From assembly GCF_025399195.1 (NCBI RefSeq), contig NW_026252108.1, positions 62,001-126,000 of the forward strand: a stretch of 64,000 bases of DNA, in the 5' to 3' direction. Made by a program: the position numbers and the translations under genes. This DNA is from Umbelopsis ramanniana AG (lineage: Eukaryota > Mucoromycota > Umbelopsidomycetes > Umbelopsidales > Umbelopsidaceae). This document shows positions 23,462 through 34,106 of the stretch, in pieces. Position 1 is the stretch's first letter. Every line of letters starts with the position of its first letter. Below the pieces are notes generated by a model. That model saw only the letters and a list, made by a program, of their open reading frames with translations. It was not told the DNA's origin and ran no database searches.

Positions 23462-25581
23462 ATGAATCCCCTGCGACGCTTTCCTGTCTATTTGGCGGCT
23501 TGCGCTGTTGCCGTCTTCATAATATGGACATACGGTCAATTGTATCCTCAATCATGGAACTGGTCTCCCAATGACCACTCTATGTTGCAAAAAAACTCGA
23601 ACGGATGGAGTGATGATAACACTACAATGTCAGTAGACCTTAAATCAAACCATTTCGCTTTCGCTACATCTGCTTGCAATGCCGATCAGGTATGATAAAC
23701 AATGTAGAAATTGATGGTGTTAAACACCGTCTGTCTATCTATTATGAAGTGCTTATTAACTCTTTTTTATTGATACTTCCATCTTAATTCGTGCACAAGG
23801 TTGAACATGCACTTGTTCTAATTCACTCTATAAAAACTTCGAAAACGCCTTATTCAATACTGGCTGCACTAAATGACGATGTCTCCTCTCATTACGAAGG
23901 GCTTTTTCTGTCACTGGGCGCCGTAGTTGTACGAGTACATAACGCTGATTGTAACGTCGCCAAGATGGCTCTATGGTCATTGACATCATATAAGAAGATC
24001 ATCTATATCGACTCTGGGAGTGTTATGATCCATGTATGTTGTCTTTCGATGTTTTAATTGGCCTTGCTTATTTTCAATGCTAGGTACTCATAACGTCATT
24101 TGACACTTGACTTGACATCTTAATCTAGAACTTTGACGACATGTTCGATTTACCAGCCAACTCACTGCTTTTACAAAACTGGCCAAACAACATCGAGAAG
24201 CTGATCATTTTGAAACCAAGTAGCTCAACGTACGACAAGCTACTAAAGCTATCTATTCATCAGCATAGTTCTACAGATGGAGTTTTAGGTACCTATTTGA
24301 TGGCCGACACATTCTATCCCATACCTTATTCTGTTGTCAGGTTGGTAGGTGACAAACCACGCACGCTACAGGACGCTAAACTTTTGATGTTCGATGGAAA
24401 TATCAAGCCTTGGAACTGGTACACTGCTCAAGACGATGCTTGGCTGAAGAATTGGGATCCCGATAGTATGTGGCAATGGAGACACCATCGCAACGTCATT
24501 CAGTATCTGTTTAACGGATCCAAAGGTATGATAGTAAATGGGCATTCTAGTCCACCTTATTCGTAACATTGGAAAGCCTTACAATTTTTCAACCCATTGT
24601 AGGACTGAGCAACAGTATTAACCGAACGAGAAATGTGTGTAACCAAAAACAATTGTCAAAGTTCTTCCCTATCACAGACAAGTTTTCGGTTCTGCTTAGT
24701 ACATACAATCCTGATCGCATTGATCATGTCACGACGCTAATAAGGCACTTGGCAACATCTGATTTGGTTCATACCATCTACTTGACATGGCACAATCCGA
24801 AATTGGAGGTTAGCAAGGAACTTCAAGAACTACAGGAAAAGCTACGCAAACCACTAGTGATACTCCGGCAGCAATTTGATTCGCTCAACAATCGATTCAA
24901 TCCAATCGAGGGCTTGGAAACGTCGGCTGTATACATTTTGGACGACGATATTGTTGTATCTGTGCCGGATTTGGAATTTTCTTTCCAGGTAATTTCCAGG
25001 CTCAATATTAACCATGGTGTGTGTATGCATGATGACATCCTAACCATGCTCAACAAACTCACTAGGTGTGGCAGAATCGGCAACATTCAATCGTTGGTCA
25101 TTTCCCAAGATTTCACAGCTATAATTCCACCAATGGTCGAGCGATATATGCCATGGCAGATAACAAGCGACCAACCTATTCTGTTGTCTTGACAAAGAGC
25201 ATGTTTATCAGATCAGAGTACTTATTCGCTTATACTTGTCTCATGGACCCTGCTTTGCACGAATATGTCGATGCCAACTTAAACTGCGAAGATATCGGCT
25301 TCTCACTTATGGTTAGCGGATTAACATCCGTAACGAATGTCTACGTCGCAGTCAAATCTCGGATACGGGACTATGGCCTCAGCCAGGGCATAAGCACCAA
25401 CGGCAACCACATCAAGGCTCGTAGGGAATGTATATCCAACATGATCGGCACCTTCTGGAAAGGTAATGATCCAACCCGTATGACAAGTGAAATGGTCTCA
25501 TCATTTGAAGCAGCCCGTTATGCTCGAGGAACTTGGGATCAACTCGCCAAGGAGGTTGAAAGTATTGAAAGCAGATTTTAG
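23462..25581 (+). CDS. GT8-GT64 fusion glycosyltransferase, type II membrane
   Basis: Five exons (23462-23689, 23800-24033, 24129-24525, 24603-24988, 25066-25581) code 586 residues. A signal anchor (VYLAACAVAVFIIWTYG) at residues ~9-25 suggests a Golgi type II topology. Residues ~75-290 are GT8/glycogenin-like: HALVLIHSIKTSKTPYSILAAL, then YKKIIYIDSGSVMIHNFDD, then STDGVLGTYL. Residues ~300-570 are a GT64 (EXTL2-like) domain: FSVLLSTYN, NRFNPIEGLETSAVYILDDD, IVGHFPRFHS, NCEDIGFSLMVSGLT. In GT8 enzymes the metal motif is DxD; here it reads DSG, so this half is probably inactive, while the GT64 DDD is intact. GT64 domains transfer HexNAc from UDP donors; the acceptor here is unknown. The junction at 24525/24603 joins both halves in frame. 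Confidence 0.85.
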
Positions 25582-25892
25582 AATTTTATACATCACAAAG
25601 CAGCAATCCCACTTAAATCAACATCGATAGATATCATCCAATTCTTTTTTTGGGTTCGTTTTCATTTATTTTACAGATTTTTCGTCTGCTTTCGTTCTGT
25701 AGTAATTATATTAAGCCATCTGTACAGATATACAGCAATGAAATTCGCTCATAGCGAAGGGTAAACGCAGCCATGATGCTTTCTTGGTGCCTTCGCAGGT
25801 TACGATTTAGAAATCCTCTCCTTCATTTGCAAAGAAATGCGTGTATGCGATGACTATTACCAAAAAGCAATGAGTAAAAAAATTCGGCTATG
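25582..25892. other. intergenic between convergent genes
   Basis: 311 bases between the stops of the glycosyltransferase and VPS55. It is T-rich near 25645-25685. No gene is seen. Confidence 0.5.
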
Positions 25893-26803
25893 TCACAAAT
25901 GTCCTTCTCGCGTATACATACTGGTGCCATATACTAAAATGCCGCCAATGATGCTCATGACCATTGCTGGAATCGTTATCTAAAGTACATTTGTTTTAGA
26001 CATTGTACACGGTTTACGGTGGTAGAAATGCAGCAACTTACCACTTCTGCATGAGCAAGAACAAGGGGCAGACCTATCAATTCGAAACAGTGAGTATTCA
26101 CATTTTTGAGGATGGCTCGTTGTGATTGCTACTTACAAAATCCTGTGACAATAAATATCCCGGTTATAAATTCGCCAGCATCAACGGCACCACTAATTGT
26201 ACGCGTAATTTCGCATGGTTAGCCGACATAGAAAGTGTCTCATCTAGATATACCCGAATGACTTACTTGTGGTAATCAGACATCAAGTCATCTCCTCCTG
26301 CGCACCGTGCACTCAAGGCGTTTGGAAGGGGAGCAAGTACATAGGTTGCAACTAGACAAGAGAACAATTACCAAAACCGATCCAACCCTTGATGACATAT
26401 GATATATAACATACCAACAAACAATGGCCACCAGTTACTATTGATGTAAAGGGAAAAAGATGAGTCTGCGGGGTACCATAAAAGCTGCCAAGTGAGATCG
26501 GAACTTACTGATATAAGGCACATGACAATATGACAAGCAAAAATCCAACAGCCAAAACGAAGGCAAGAGCTATGATACTAAAGTAGTAGAGTCTAAGGTG
26601 TTAGTGGGTACTGGGTTTGTTTCGTCATGGAGAATCAAAAATAGCTTACGCTGTTCAGTTCCGACGATGCACACGAATGAATGAGAGTAAGTTCAGGAGC
26701 AAGTGGTGAGTTTTTGACAGACCAATCCAAAAGCCTAAAGTTGTATCACAGGCACTTTCTCTTCCAATACGCTAGACAACAACTTACTTCGTAGTCCAGC
26801 CAT
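25893..26803 (-). CDS. VPS55: Vps55 / LEPROT family endosomal membrane protein
   Basis: Exons from right to left: 26788-26803, 26509-26577, 26415-26437, 26267-26351, 26137-26192, 26042-26073 and 25893-25979, about 122 residues. There are four hydrophobic segments with family landmarks: MAGLR start, LAVGFLLVILSCALY, HNWWPLFV, YVLAPLPNAL, and LPLVLAHAEV near the third/fourth segment. Vps55 acts in late-endosome-to-vacuole transport and pairs with Vps68. All junctions are good except between the first two exons: the donor after 26788 (phase 1) and the acceptor before 26577 (needs phase 2) leave the frame one base short. An AG directly followed by C and a strong GTAAGC (C at 26650) would supply exactly one base. 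It shares a 199-base divergent promoter with TOM70. Confidence 0.88.
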
Positions 26804-27002
26804 TGACTTTAAGAAGGGGTTTTGTGGGACAGTGGAGGGGCAGAGCGGGAAAAGCAGACCGGGCCAGTCTGAGTGAGTGTCAGCGACGTCATTTGGTCTG
26901 CAAAAATTGTGCAAGTTCACCTGCCGCCAAATACTCACCCAGGGATTTTTATTTTTTTTGGTTGCTGACTTCGTTCACTTTTGCAATCACTCATTGACAG
27001 CC
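26804..27002. promoter_or_regulatory. divergent promoter, VPS55 / TOM70
   Basis: 199 bases between start codons. A GACGTCA core (26885-26891), resembling a CRE/bZIP half site, is visible, and a T run precedes TOM70. No TATA box. Confidence 0.5.
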
Positions 27003-29137
27003 ATGGTCGCCGTCATTAAACCAGACATTAGTGGTCCAGCTACCTCCAACACCACAGTTACCGATGCATCACCTGCAACCGAGAGAATCAAGAAGTTTTT
27101 TGAAGACAAGGACTGGAAGTTTTACGCCGCTGTTTTCGCTGGCGTTGCTGTCGCTGGTGCCGGTGCTTACTATTTAACTGCTGGCTCATCGTCCAAGAAG
27201 CAAAAGAAGTCCTCTTCTTCCAAGAAGAAGGAGGCTGACGAAGCTACTGGCAAAGGAAAAGCGCCTGCCTCTGATGCAACCGGTAAAATTACGCTTACAA
27301 CTTGCTTGAACACCCTAGGAACCTACCAGCTGACGCATACGCTTCTTTTGAATATTAGGCAAAGCTGACAAAACCTCTGAACCATCATCTGTTGATGGCT
27401 GGGTTAATATGACTCCTGAAGCAATTGCATCGCTTACTGACGCTGTAAGTACACGTTTGTCGCCAACCCATTGACAACAATGAACTCACTGTTTGTTTTG
27501 GTATAAAATTTAGGATCGCGCTGAAGCTGCTGGTGCCTTGAAGGCTAAGGGAAACTCTTTCTTTAGTAGCAAAAAGTATCAGGAGGCTATCGACTTCTAT
27601 ACTCAAGCTATCCTTTTCAAGCCGGATCCCATCTTCTATTCCAACCGTGCTGCTTGCTACGCTAATCTTGGAAAGAGCGATGAAGTCATTGCTGATTGCA
27701 ACGAAGCTTTGAAATTGGACTCTACTTATATCAAGGCATTGAACAGACGTGCACAGGCTTTGGAAAAGAAGGGCAATCTTTCGGATTCACTTTATGGTAA
27801 TGTTTCGAGCCTGTTTTGCTTGAATGGCTTGGCAATTGATTAACGACTTTGTCTCTGAATCATTAGATTTCACTTGTGTCTGCATTCTTGATGGTTTCAA
27901 GAATGAGACTGCTGCTAAGGCTATGGAACGCTTGTTGAAGAAGGTTTCCGAGGAGAAAGCAAAGGAGTTGATCAAGGTATGTGCTCGGTCATCATGCTAT
28001 GTTGTAACGCTATTTTATTTATTAAACGATGTACCGTCAATAGACCAAGAAGCAAAAGTTGCCATCACCTACCTTTGTCTCAGCTTATCTTGATTCTTTC
28101 CACCAAGGTATGCGACATTCATCACGTTGTCATCTGACACGGGTCATGAACTAAAAAATCTCTATTTTCTAGATCAAACTCCCATGACCTCCACTGAAGA
28201 TGGAAGTGGTGATGCTTATTATAACCGTGCCCGTAAGGCATTGCAGGAAAAGAAGTATGAGGAGGCTATGGATGCATTTGATAAGGCTGTTGAGTTGGGA
28301 TGCTCGCAACAAGCTCAGGCTCTCAACATGCAGGGAACATTTGTCTTCTTGAAGGGTGATACTAAGGGTGCCGTTGCTGCATTCAACAAGGCCATCGAGC
28401 TTGATCCCAAATACGTCCAAACTTATATCAAGCGTGCCAGCATCTATATGGAGCAAGGTGACATCGCTGCTACTTTCAAGCAATTCGAAGATGCCATTGG
28501 TATTGACGCTAGCAACCCTGATATTTACTATCATCGTGGACAAGTTAACTACATCAATGGTAACTTTGAAGCTGCCGCCAAGGATTACAGTGAGAGCATC
28601 AAGTTGGATGATTCATTCGTCTACAGCCATATTCAGCTTGGTGTTGTTCAATACAAGCTCGGCTCTATTTCTTCTGCTATGGCAACTTTCAAGAACACTC
28701 TCAAGAAGTTTGAAAACAATGCAGATGTTCATAATTATTATGGTGAACTTTTGGCTGATCAACAAAAGATCGAGGAGGCTATGGAGATGTTTGGCAAGGC
28801 TGTGGAACTTGATGCTAAGAACCCATTACCTTATATTAACAAGGCTATGTTGATGTATCAAGTCAGAGGTGATGTTCAACAAGCTATGGATCTTTGCAAG
28901 GGAGCCTTGGAAGCTGATCCTCTGTGTGACGCCGCCGTTGCATCTTTGGCTCAAATTTTGTTGGAGCAAGGTCAGCCTGCTGAAGCTGTACGTTATTACG
29001 AGATGGCTATCGATCTTGCCAGAACGGAGGCTGAACTTGAACACGCTATTTCGTATGTTGAAGCCACCAAGACTCAAATCCGATTTGCTCAAGAATATCC
29101 TAGCGCTGTTCCCAAGCTCAATGCTCTTAGAGGTTAA
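27003..29137 (+). CDS. TOM70: Tom70 mitochondrial import receptor
   Basis: Six exons (27003-27282, 27359-27444, 27514-27796, 27867-27976, 28044-28107, 28173-29137) give 595 residues. A single N-terminal membrane anchor (FYAAVFAGVAVAGAGAYYL, ~40-58) is followed by a Lys/Ser-rich linker, then a TPR clamp (ALKAKGNSFFSSKKYQEAID, IKALNRRAQALEKKGN). Many further TPRs follow (AYYNRARKALQEKKYEEAMD, YIKRASIYMEQGD and so on) up to the C-terminus. Tom70 sits in the outer mitochondrial membrane, receives preproteins from Hsp70/Hsp90 through the clamp and passes carriers such as the phosphate carrier, also encoded in this window, to Tom40. Length and domain order are typical. Confidence 0.96.
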
Positions 29138-29405
29138 ACAATAACCAAATATCTTCATTTAACAAAGTTTTTTTTTCCCCCACCATTTTATTACAATTAA
29201 AAATAAATCCCCTCACCGCTAACGATGAAAAATGAAACAACTTCTTTAGTGCGTTTTTTACCTTCCAAAGCCGGTAGACAGCACTGTTATGCGGTATTCC
29301 AAATTGGGAACGAAAGCGCTGCAGAAAACAGTCACTGGAACCACAAAAACGCATTTTTTTTTGTGTTTTCTCGCACATCCCTACCCTCTAAAAGTTCATT
29401 CCAAC

Positions 29406-30655
29406 ATGATCAGTGACGAAATTCAACAGCAGCTCGAAAGAATCGGCAAGGACACTGCTGATGCCGATAGACAACTGTTCCTTCAGAGAAACAAGCTCAT
29501 GAAGCCCATTTATGCTAAACGACGCGAAATCCTCAAGAAAGTCCCTAACTTTTGGGGAACTGCCGTAAGTACTCCCACACAGTACTATGCCACCTCTACG
29601 TTGAGGTCGACAGAGAGAGAGGAAAGCTGTTGTTGTACTACGAGCCAGTGTTTCTTACAAATCAAACGAGCCCGCGTTGCTAACTTCATATTTTTCATTG
29701 CGCAGTTGGGCAACAACCAAATGATGGTCACTTTGTTTGAAGACGTTGATCAAGATGTTTGTATTGCTGAAGTTTCTTTTATCGATCTCTTTTCATGTTT
29801 CAGTAGCTAACTTAGCGTCTTACTTTGCGGTGTACAGCTTTTGAACAACATCACTGACTTTCACGTCGAGCATGACGATGAAAACCCCGACACTTATACT
29901 ATTAGTGTGGTAAGTAGTTAAATTTTTTTATTTGGCTCTCCGTTACATCATCTTGTCTTGGAGATCCCCCGGTCATTGACTAACCCTGTATTCCTGCTAG
30001 TCTTTCGCAAAGAACGATGACTTTGAAAATGAGACTTTGACCAAGGTATGGCTGATTACTTGCATTCTACCAGTTGGCTCGTGTTTCATGATTTAAATCT
30101 AATCGTTTGGCTTGCAGAAAATTACCGTTAGCGATGATGGTGAATCAGCTGAAGTTGTAAAGTCAACTATCAACTGGAAGGGTGGAAAGAAGCGCAAGGC
30201 GGCTGCTGCTGATGAGGAGGCTACATCTTTCATTGACTGGTTTAGCAATGACGATCATATCATCGGCTCCTTCTTCAGGTATTTTGAATTGAGTATTTTG
30301 AAAATATAGGTGCACCACGCGTAGTATTAAACAAATAATTTCCATGCAGAGATGATTTCTTCCCTGATGCCATCAAGTAAGTGGTTTTACATCTGCAGTG
30401 TGATGATACAGTGTGTGTGTGGATATCTAATTCCTCTCGTTGCATAGCTACTACAATGGCGAAGATGACTCCGACGACGAAGAGTATCTTGATGAGATTG
30501 AACTTGGATCAGAAGACGAAGATGACGAAGAAGATGACGAAGAAGAAGAGGAAGCACCCAGTAAGTGATGAAGATCCATTTTACCTAGTGGTGGTCACCA
30601 TGATCTAATTACTTCTATCCTTGCCCATTCAGAGTCCAAGAAAGCTAGAAAATAA
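29406..30655 (+). CDS. SET/NAP-family histone chaperone
   Basis: Eight exons (29406-29564, 29706-29756, 29838-29909, 30001-30045, 30118-30278, 30350-30376, 30448-30560, 30633-30655) code 216 residues. An N-terminal dimerisation helix leads to the NAP fold: RREILKKVPNFWGTAL, then ITDFHVEHDDENPDTYTISVSF, then INWKGGKKRK, then SFIDWFSND and DDFFPDAINYY. An acidic tail (DDSDDEEYLDE, EDEDDEEDDEEEEE) precedes a basic KKARK end. SET and Vps75 bind H3-H4 and related histones; the spacing here is closer to SET/TAF-I. Donor 29757 is GTTTGT, a weak match, but it joins conserved sequence in frame. The final coding exon has only 23 bases. Confidence 0.92.
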
Positions 30656-31065
30656 ATCAGCTTTCGTCTGTATTTTTTTTTCAAAGAAGTTGAAAGAAAG
30701 AAAAGCAAAACTTGAACCTTTGATCAACACGGAATGGCATGATTGCCCATAATATGTTTTCTTTGCCGAGAAAAGTAACTTCATTAACTAGATTGCCGTA
30801 CCTTCTCCACAACATAGCTTCTTCCAACCTTTATTCTTTCTTATTACTATGTTATCTATGTGCCTTGGGTCTCTGTACTCACTTTTAGACGTACCTTTTA
30901 CGTACTTTTAACGAACTCTTTTTTTTTTACTTTGGTTATAAACCAACCAGTGCTCTATCTGAGACTCGAAGTGTGACTGCTGTAATTTGGGAAAAACCCG
31001 CTGCCCTTTTTTTTTGTCTCCTGTGCAAGCCCGCCTTATCGCCCATTCATCAGTAGTACTTTACG
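30656..31065. other. intergenic, SET gene to F-box gene
   Basis: 410 bases between plus-strand genes. T-rich runs (30676-30683, 30919-30928, 31007-31014) are the main feature. No ORF or RNA gene is evident. Confidence 0.5.
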
Positions 31066-32310
31066 ATGCTCCTAGATGAACTATCGGAAGAGTTGCTTAT
31101 CAATGTTATTGGATTTTTGGATGACGAGAACAACTTGAACCTGAGCCAAACAAGCAAACATTTCCTCAACCTCTGCGGTAATGAGTCAGCATGGAAACTC
31201 ATGGTCCTGAGGCAATTCGGTGTCAGCTACAAGGTCCCCGACGAATCGTGGAAGGAAATGTACGAACGTTGCAAGGACGATCCACGACACAATAGAATTT
31301 GTCCACATCTCAGCTTTATAACCCCTAAAGTAGTCCAACGTCACTATTCCGCTCGATACCAGGCCGCCATTGAATCCAAGACACCGCTCGTTTGCATGGC
31401 ATGTCGAAAGCATGACGAAAGTAGCCTATGCTTTTACATGTGGCCCGGACGAACTCGTGTGTGTAAGTTATCCGCTCAGATGGCGAAATGCATTTCTGTT
31501 GCCGATCTATGGTTAATAATGGTCTATTAACAATTTACCTGCAACTCACCTTATGTCATCGAATTATGTTGGTTTTAGACTGTAAAGAATGCTGTTATCG
31601 ATACCACGCTGCTGAAAAGGCTCGCCATGGCATCCTCGTACGAATTAACATGTTGCAGCTCTATTGCTACACATGCTCTAGAATTGTAAGTGTTACATTG
31701 CTCTCATTCCTTTGCCACCCTTATGGCATTTATTCTAACCCCAATTATTTCTGCGACCATCAGCTGGGTGAAACTCGAGGTGACCCAAGCGAATCTCAGT
31801 ATGTCGACAACTTGCTGGAAACTTTGACGGAAGGATGCGAGAAGGGTAGACAGGAAATGAAGAAGCGAAGGCGATGTCTAGCGGAGCGCGAAATGTACTA
31901 CAATGAAGTTGACAAGCTCGCAGTGCTTCGAGGAGAAAAGTATTATTTTATTGATAGACTCTGGATGACTAAATGGTTCTTGAGCTTGTGTGATGGACGA
32001 ATTGCCGAAGAGAAGGTCACCAATCAGCATCTGACTGATGACGACGGACGGTTTTCTCACATTTCTCGACCCAATGGTTCGTTTACTGGTGGATTCAGCA
32101 TTGTATCACCCTCACTATGGGAATACCTTAGTAATGCGTACGGCGTTGTTGGTGGTACTTTTACTTCTGGTAAGGATCCCTTTGTAGTGTTTTTAAAACC
32201 CCATTTTGACCTTCTTGTCGCTCATCAATTGATTTCTTTTGTTAGACGACATCCAGGACCCGGTATATAATGAGCTGAGGACCGCATTACAGCGTTGGGG
32301 AATAACATAG
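31066..32310 (+). CDS. F-box protein with zinc-binding centre and C-terminal DUSP domain
   Basis: Four exons (31066-31462, 31579-31685, 31764-32169, 32246-32310) code 324 residues. The F-box is at the start (LDELSEELLINVIGFLDD, then LSQTSKHFLNLC). A cysteine-rich centre follows: CMACRKHDESSLC, YCKECCYRYH, then CYTCSRI. A charged helix leads to a DUSP-like domain (YYFIDRLWMTKWFLSL, VTNQHLTDDDGRF, SPSLWEYLSNAYGVVGGTF). F-box proteins select substrates for SCF ubiquitin ligases; DUSP domains are best known from USP4/15-type deubiquitinases. The pairing on one chain is unusual as far as I know. The start is the first ATG, directly before the F-box. Confidence 0.82.
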
Positions 32311-32700
32311 ACGACAGAATACCATTTTATTGTATAGTAAAGTTATAAAAAGTGCTTTTTAAACCTATGCCAGCGTGATTAGTCAACCTATGGCGGTGGC
32401 AATGTATGAGACATCTTTCACATCCTTCTCTTAACTGTTCATCTGTCTGAATGCATACACTTGCATGAATGATATTGATCATATTCATTTCTCCATGAAT
32501 CTTTATGCAATGTCTCATCATATCGTTCGATGATAGGATAGCCTCAGAAGCAAAGTAATTGTGATATAATTCTGGTGAAATGTTTTATGCTAAAGTGACT
32601 TCGACTATGCAGTTTGGATTCCATAAACTAGCACTTTGCGGCTACGTCAATACTATTGCTTTTTTCTCATTAATTTCTACAGCTCAGAAAAAAGAAGGAA
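32311..32700. other. intergenic, F-box gene to first MDR gene
   Basis: 390 bases. Nothing recognisable apart from the likely 3'UTR and the promoter of the dehydrogenase; TTTTTTCTCATTAATTT precedes the start. Confidence 0.5.
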
Positions 32701-33765
32701 ATGACAAATCAATATACAGTATTTCGTCTACCTGACAAGGGAAGTAGCTTGGACGCGCTCAAGTCGTACAAGGAACCCATGCCTGAGCTGGACAAACATC
32801 AGGTTGTGGTCAGAATTTGTGCTGTAGCATTGAACTACCGCGATATTGCTATTGCAGAAGGAACCTACCCGTTCCCAGTCAAGAAGTCTGTTATTCCATG
32901 TTCAGACATGTGTGGTGTAGTCCATCATGCAGGCTCCAGGGTCAAGTCCCTCAAGAAAGGCGACAAAGTCATTTCTCTCTTTATGCAAAATGCATTGTAT
33001 GGCCCATGCACTGATTGGCACGATGGCCTGGGAGGTCCTATAGATGGCGTCCTCCAAGAGTACGCAGTGTTTCCCGAGCATGGACTCGTGAAGATCCCAA
33101 AGGAAGCCCTGATGACGGACGCTGAAGCGGCTTCTCTGGTTTGTACCGGAGTAACAACCTGGAATGCGCTGTACGGCAATGTTCCTCTAAAACCAGGACA
33201 AACAGTGCTTGTCTTGGGCACGGGTGGCGTCAGCATCACAGCACTGCAAATTGCCAAAGCAGCTGGTGCAAATACCATTGTAACATCGTCCTCAGATGTT
33301 AAACTGAAGCATGTCCAACGCGCTTACAAACCAACCCATGTTATCAATTACAAGAAGTGTCCAGACTGGGAAAAAGAAGTTTTGGATTTCACCGGTGGTC
33401 ATGGAGCCGACTACATTGTTGAAACTGGCGGCGCCGGCACCATTGAAAAATCTTTGCAATGCGTTGCTTTCGGTGGCATCATTTCTGTCATTGGGTTTTT
33501 AGCAGCATGTCCTGCAGATCAAAGACCAGATATGGCCGGCCTTGCCCTAGCCAAAGGTGCTGTTGTGCGCGGCATAATGGTTGGCAACAGGCAGCAACTT
33601 GAAGAAATGGTCAGGTTTACTGTAGTGAACAATATCCATTTGCCAGTAGATAAAGAATTTCCTTTCAGTGATAGTGGAGTCATGGAAGCCTTCCAGTATA
33701 TGGCTCAAGCTGGCCATGTGGGTAAAGTATGTATCAACTTCACACATGACCTTGTACCCAAGTAG
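32701..33765 (+). CDS. MDR-family NAD(P)-dependent alcohol dehydrogenase/quinone oxidoreductase, copy 1
   Basis: A single-exon gene of 354 residues. The N-terminal GroES-like domain carries VALNYRDIAIAEGTYPFP and PCSDMCGVV. The Rossmann nucleotide-binding motif is LVLGTGGVSITALQIAKAAG (~178-197), followed by VINYKKCPDW and GADYIVETGG. The GHE catalytic-zinc signature of classical zinc ADHs is not visible, so a zinc-independent reductase is more likely; the substrate cannot be read. It is strongly similar to the next gene (roughly two thirds or more identical by eye), on the same strand 341 bases away, so they are tandem duplicates. Lack of introns contrasts with nearly all neighbours. Confidence 0.88.
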   Translation: MTNQYTVFRLPDKGSSLDALKSYKEPMPELDKHQVVVRICAVALNYRDIAIAEGTYPFPVKKSVIPCSDMCGVVHHAGSRVKSLKKGDKVISLFMQNALYGPCTDWHDGLGGPIDGVLQEYAVFPEHGLVKIPKEALMTDAEAASLVCTGVTTWNALYGNVPLKPGQTVLVLGTGGVSITALQIAKAAGANTIVTSSSDVKLKHVQRAYKPTHVINYKKCPDWEKEVLDFTGGHGADYIVETGGAGTIEKSLQCVAFGGIISVIGFLAACPADQRPDMAGLALAKGAVVRGIMVGNRQQLEEMVRFTVVNNIHLPVDKEFPFSDSGVMEAFQYMAQAGHVGKVCINFTHDLVPK

Positions 33766-34106
33766 AACCTATGGTCATACCATCAAGATGGTGGACAGTA
33801 CGATATGGGATCAGTATAATTGAAAAGCAGTATATTTGTAGCGAATAAGCAAATAAAACATTTTGTGTTTAAGTCATGAATAAATAGATTGCTCTCAATG
33901 CGTAGTTCAATACAATGTTTTCATGCTGTCAACAATTGGGTCACTCTGTATTGAGCGAATTGGGCGGTGTTCAAGTCGACGAAACTTGCATACATTAATA
34001 AGCATTCCAATTTTTTCTGCCCCAGTTCATGCTAGCAAAAAGGTATATAAGTACCTGAAGCAAACAACAATCTTTCCGTGTATCTTACACATTAAAGAAA
34101 CTCACC
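33766..34106. promoter_or_regulatory. intergenic with TATA box between the MDR copies
   Basis: 341 bases. AATAAA (33852-33857) lies after the first copy. TATATAA at 34044-34050 lies 57 bases upstream of the second copy's ATG and is a good TATA box, suggesting strong or inducible expression. Confidence 0.55.

Noticed and set aside
31488-31763. open frame upstream of the third F-box-gene exon
   Set aside because: Reading through the introns gives unconserved peptide; GT-AG splicing joins the conserved zinc-binding exon instead.
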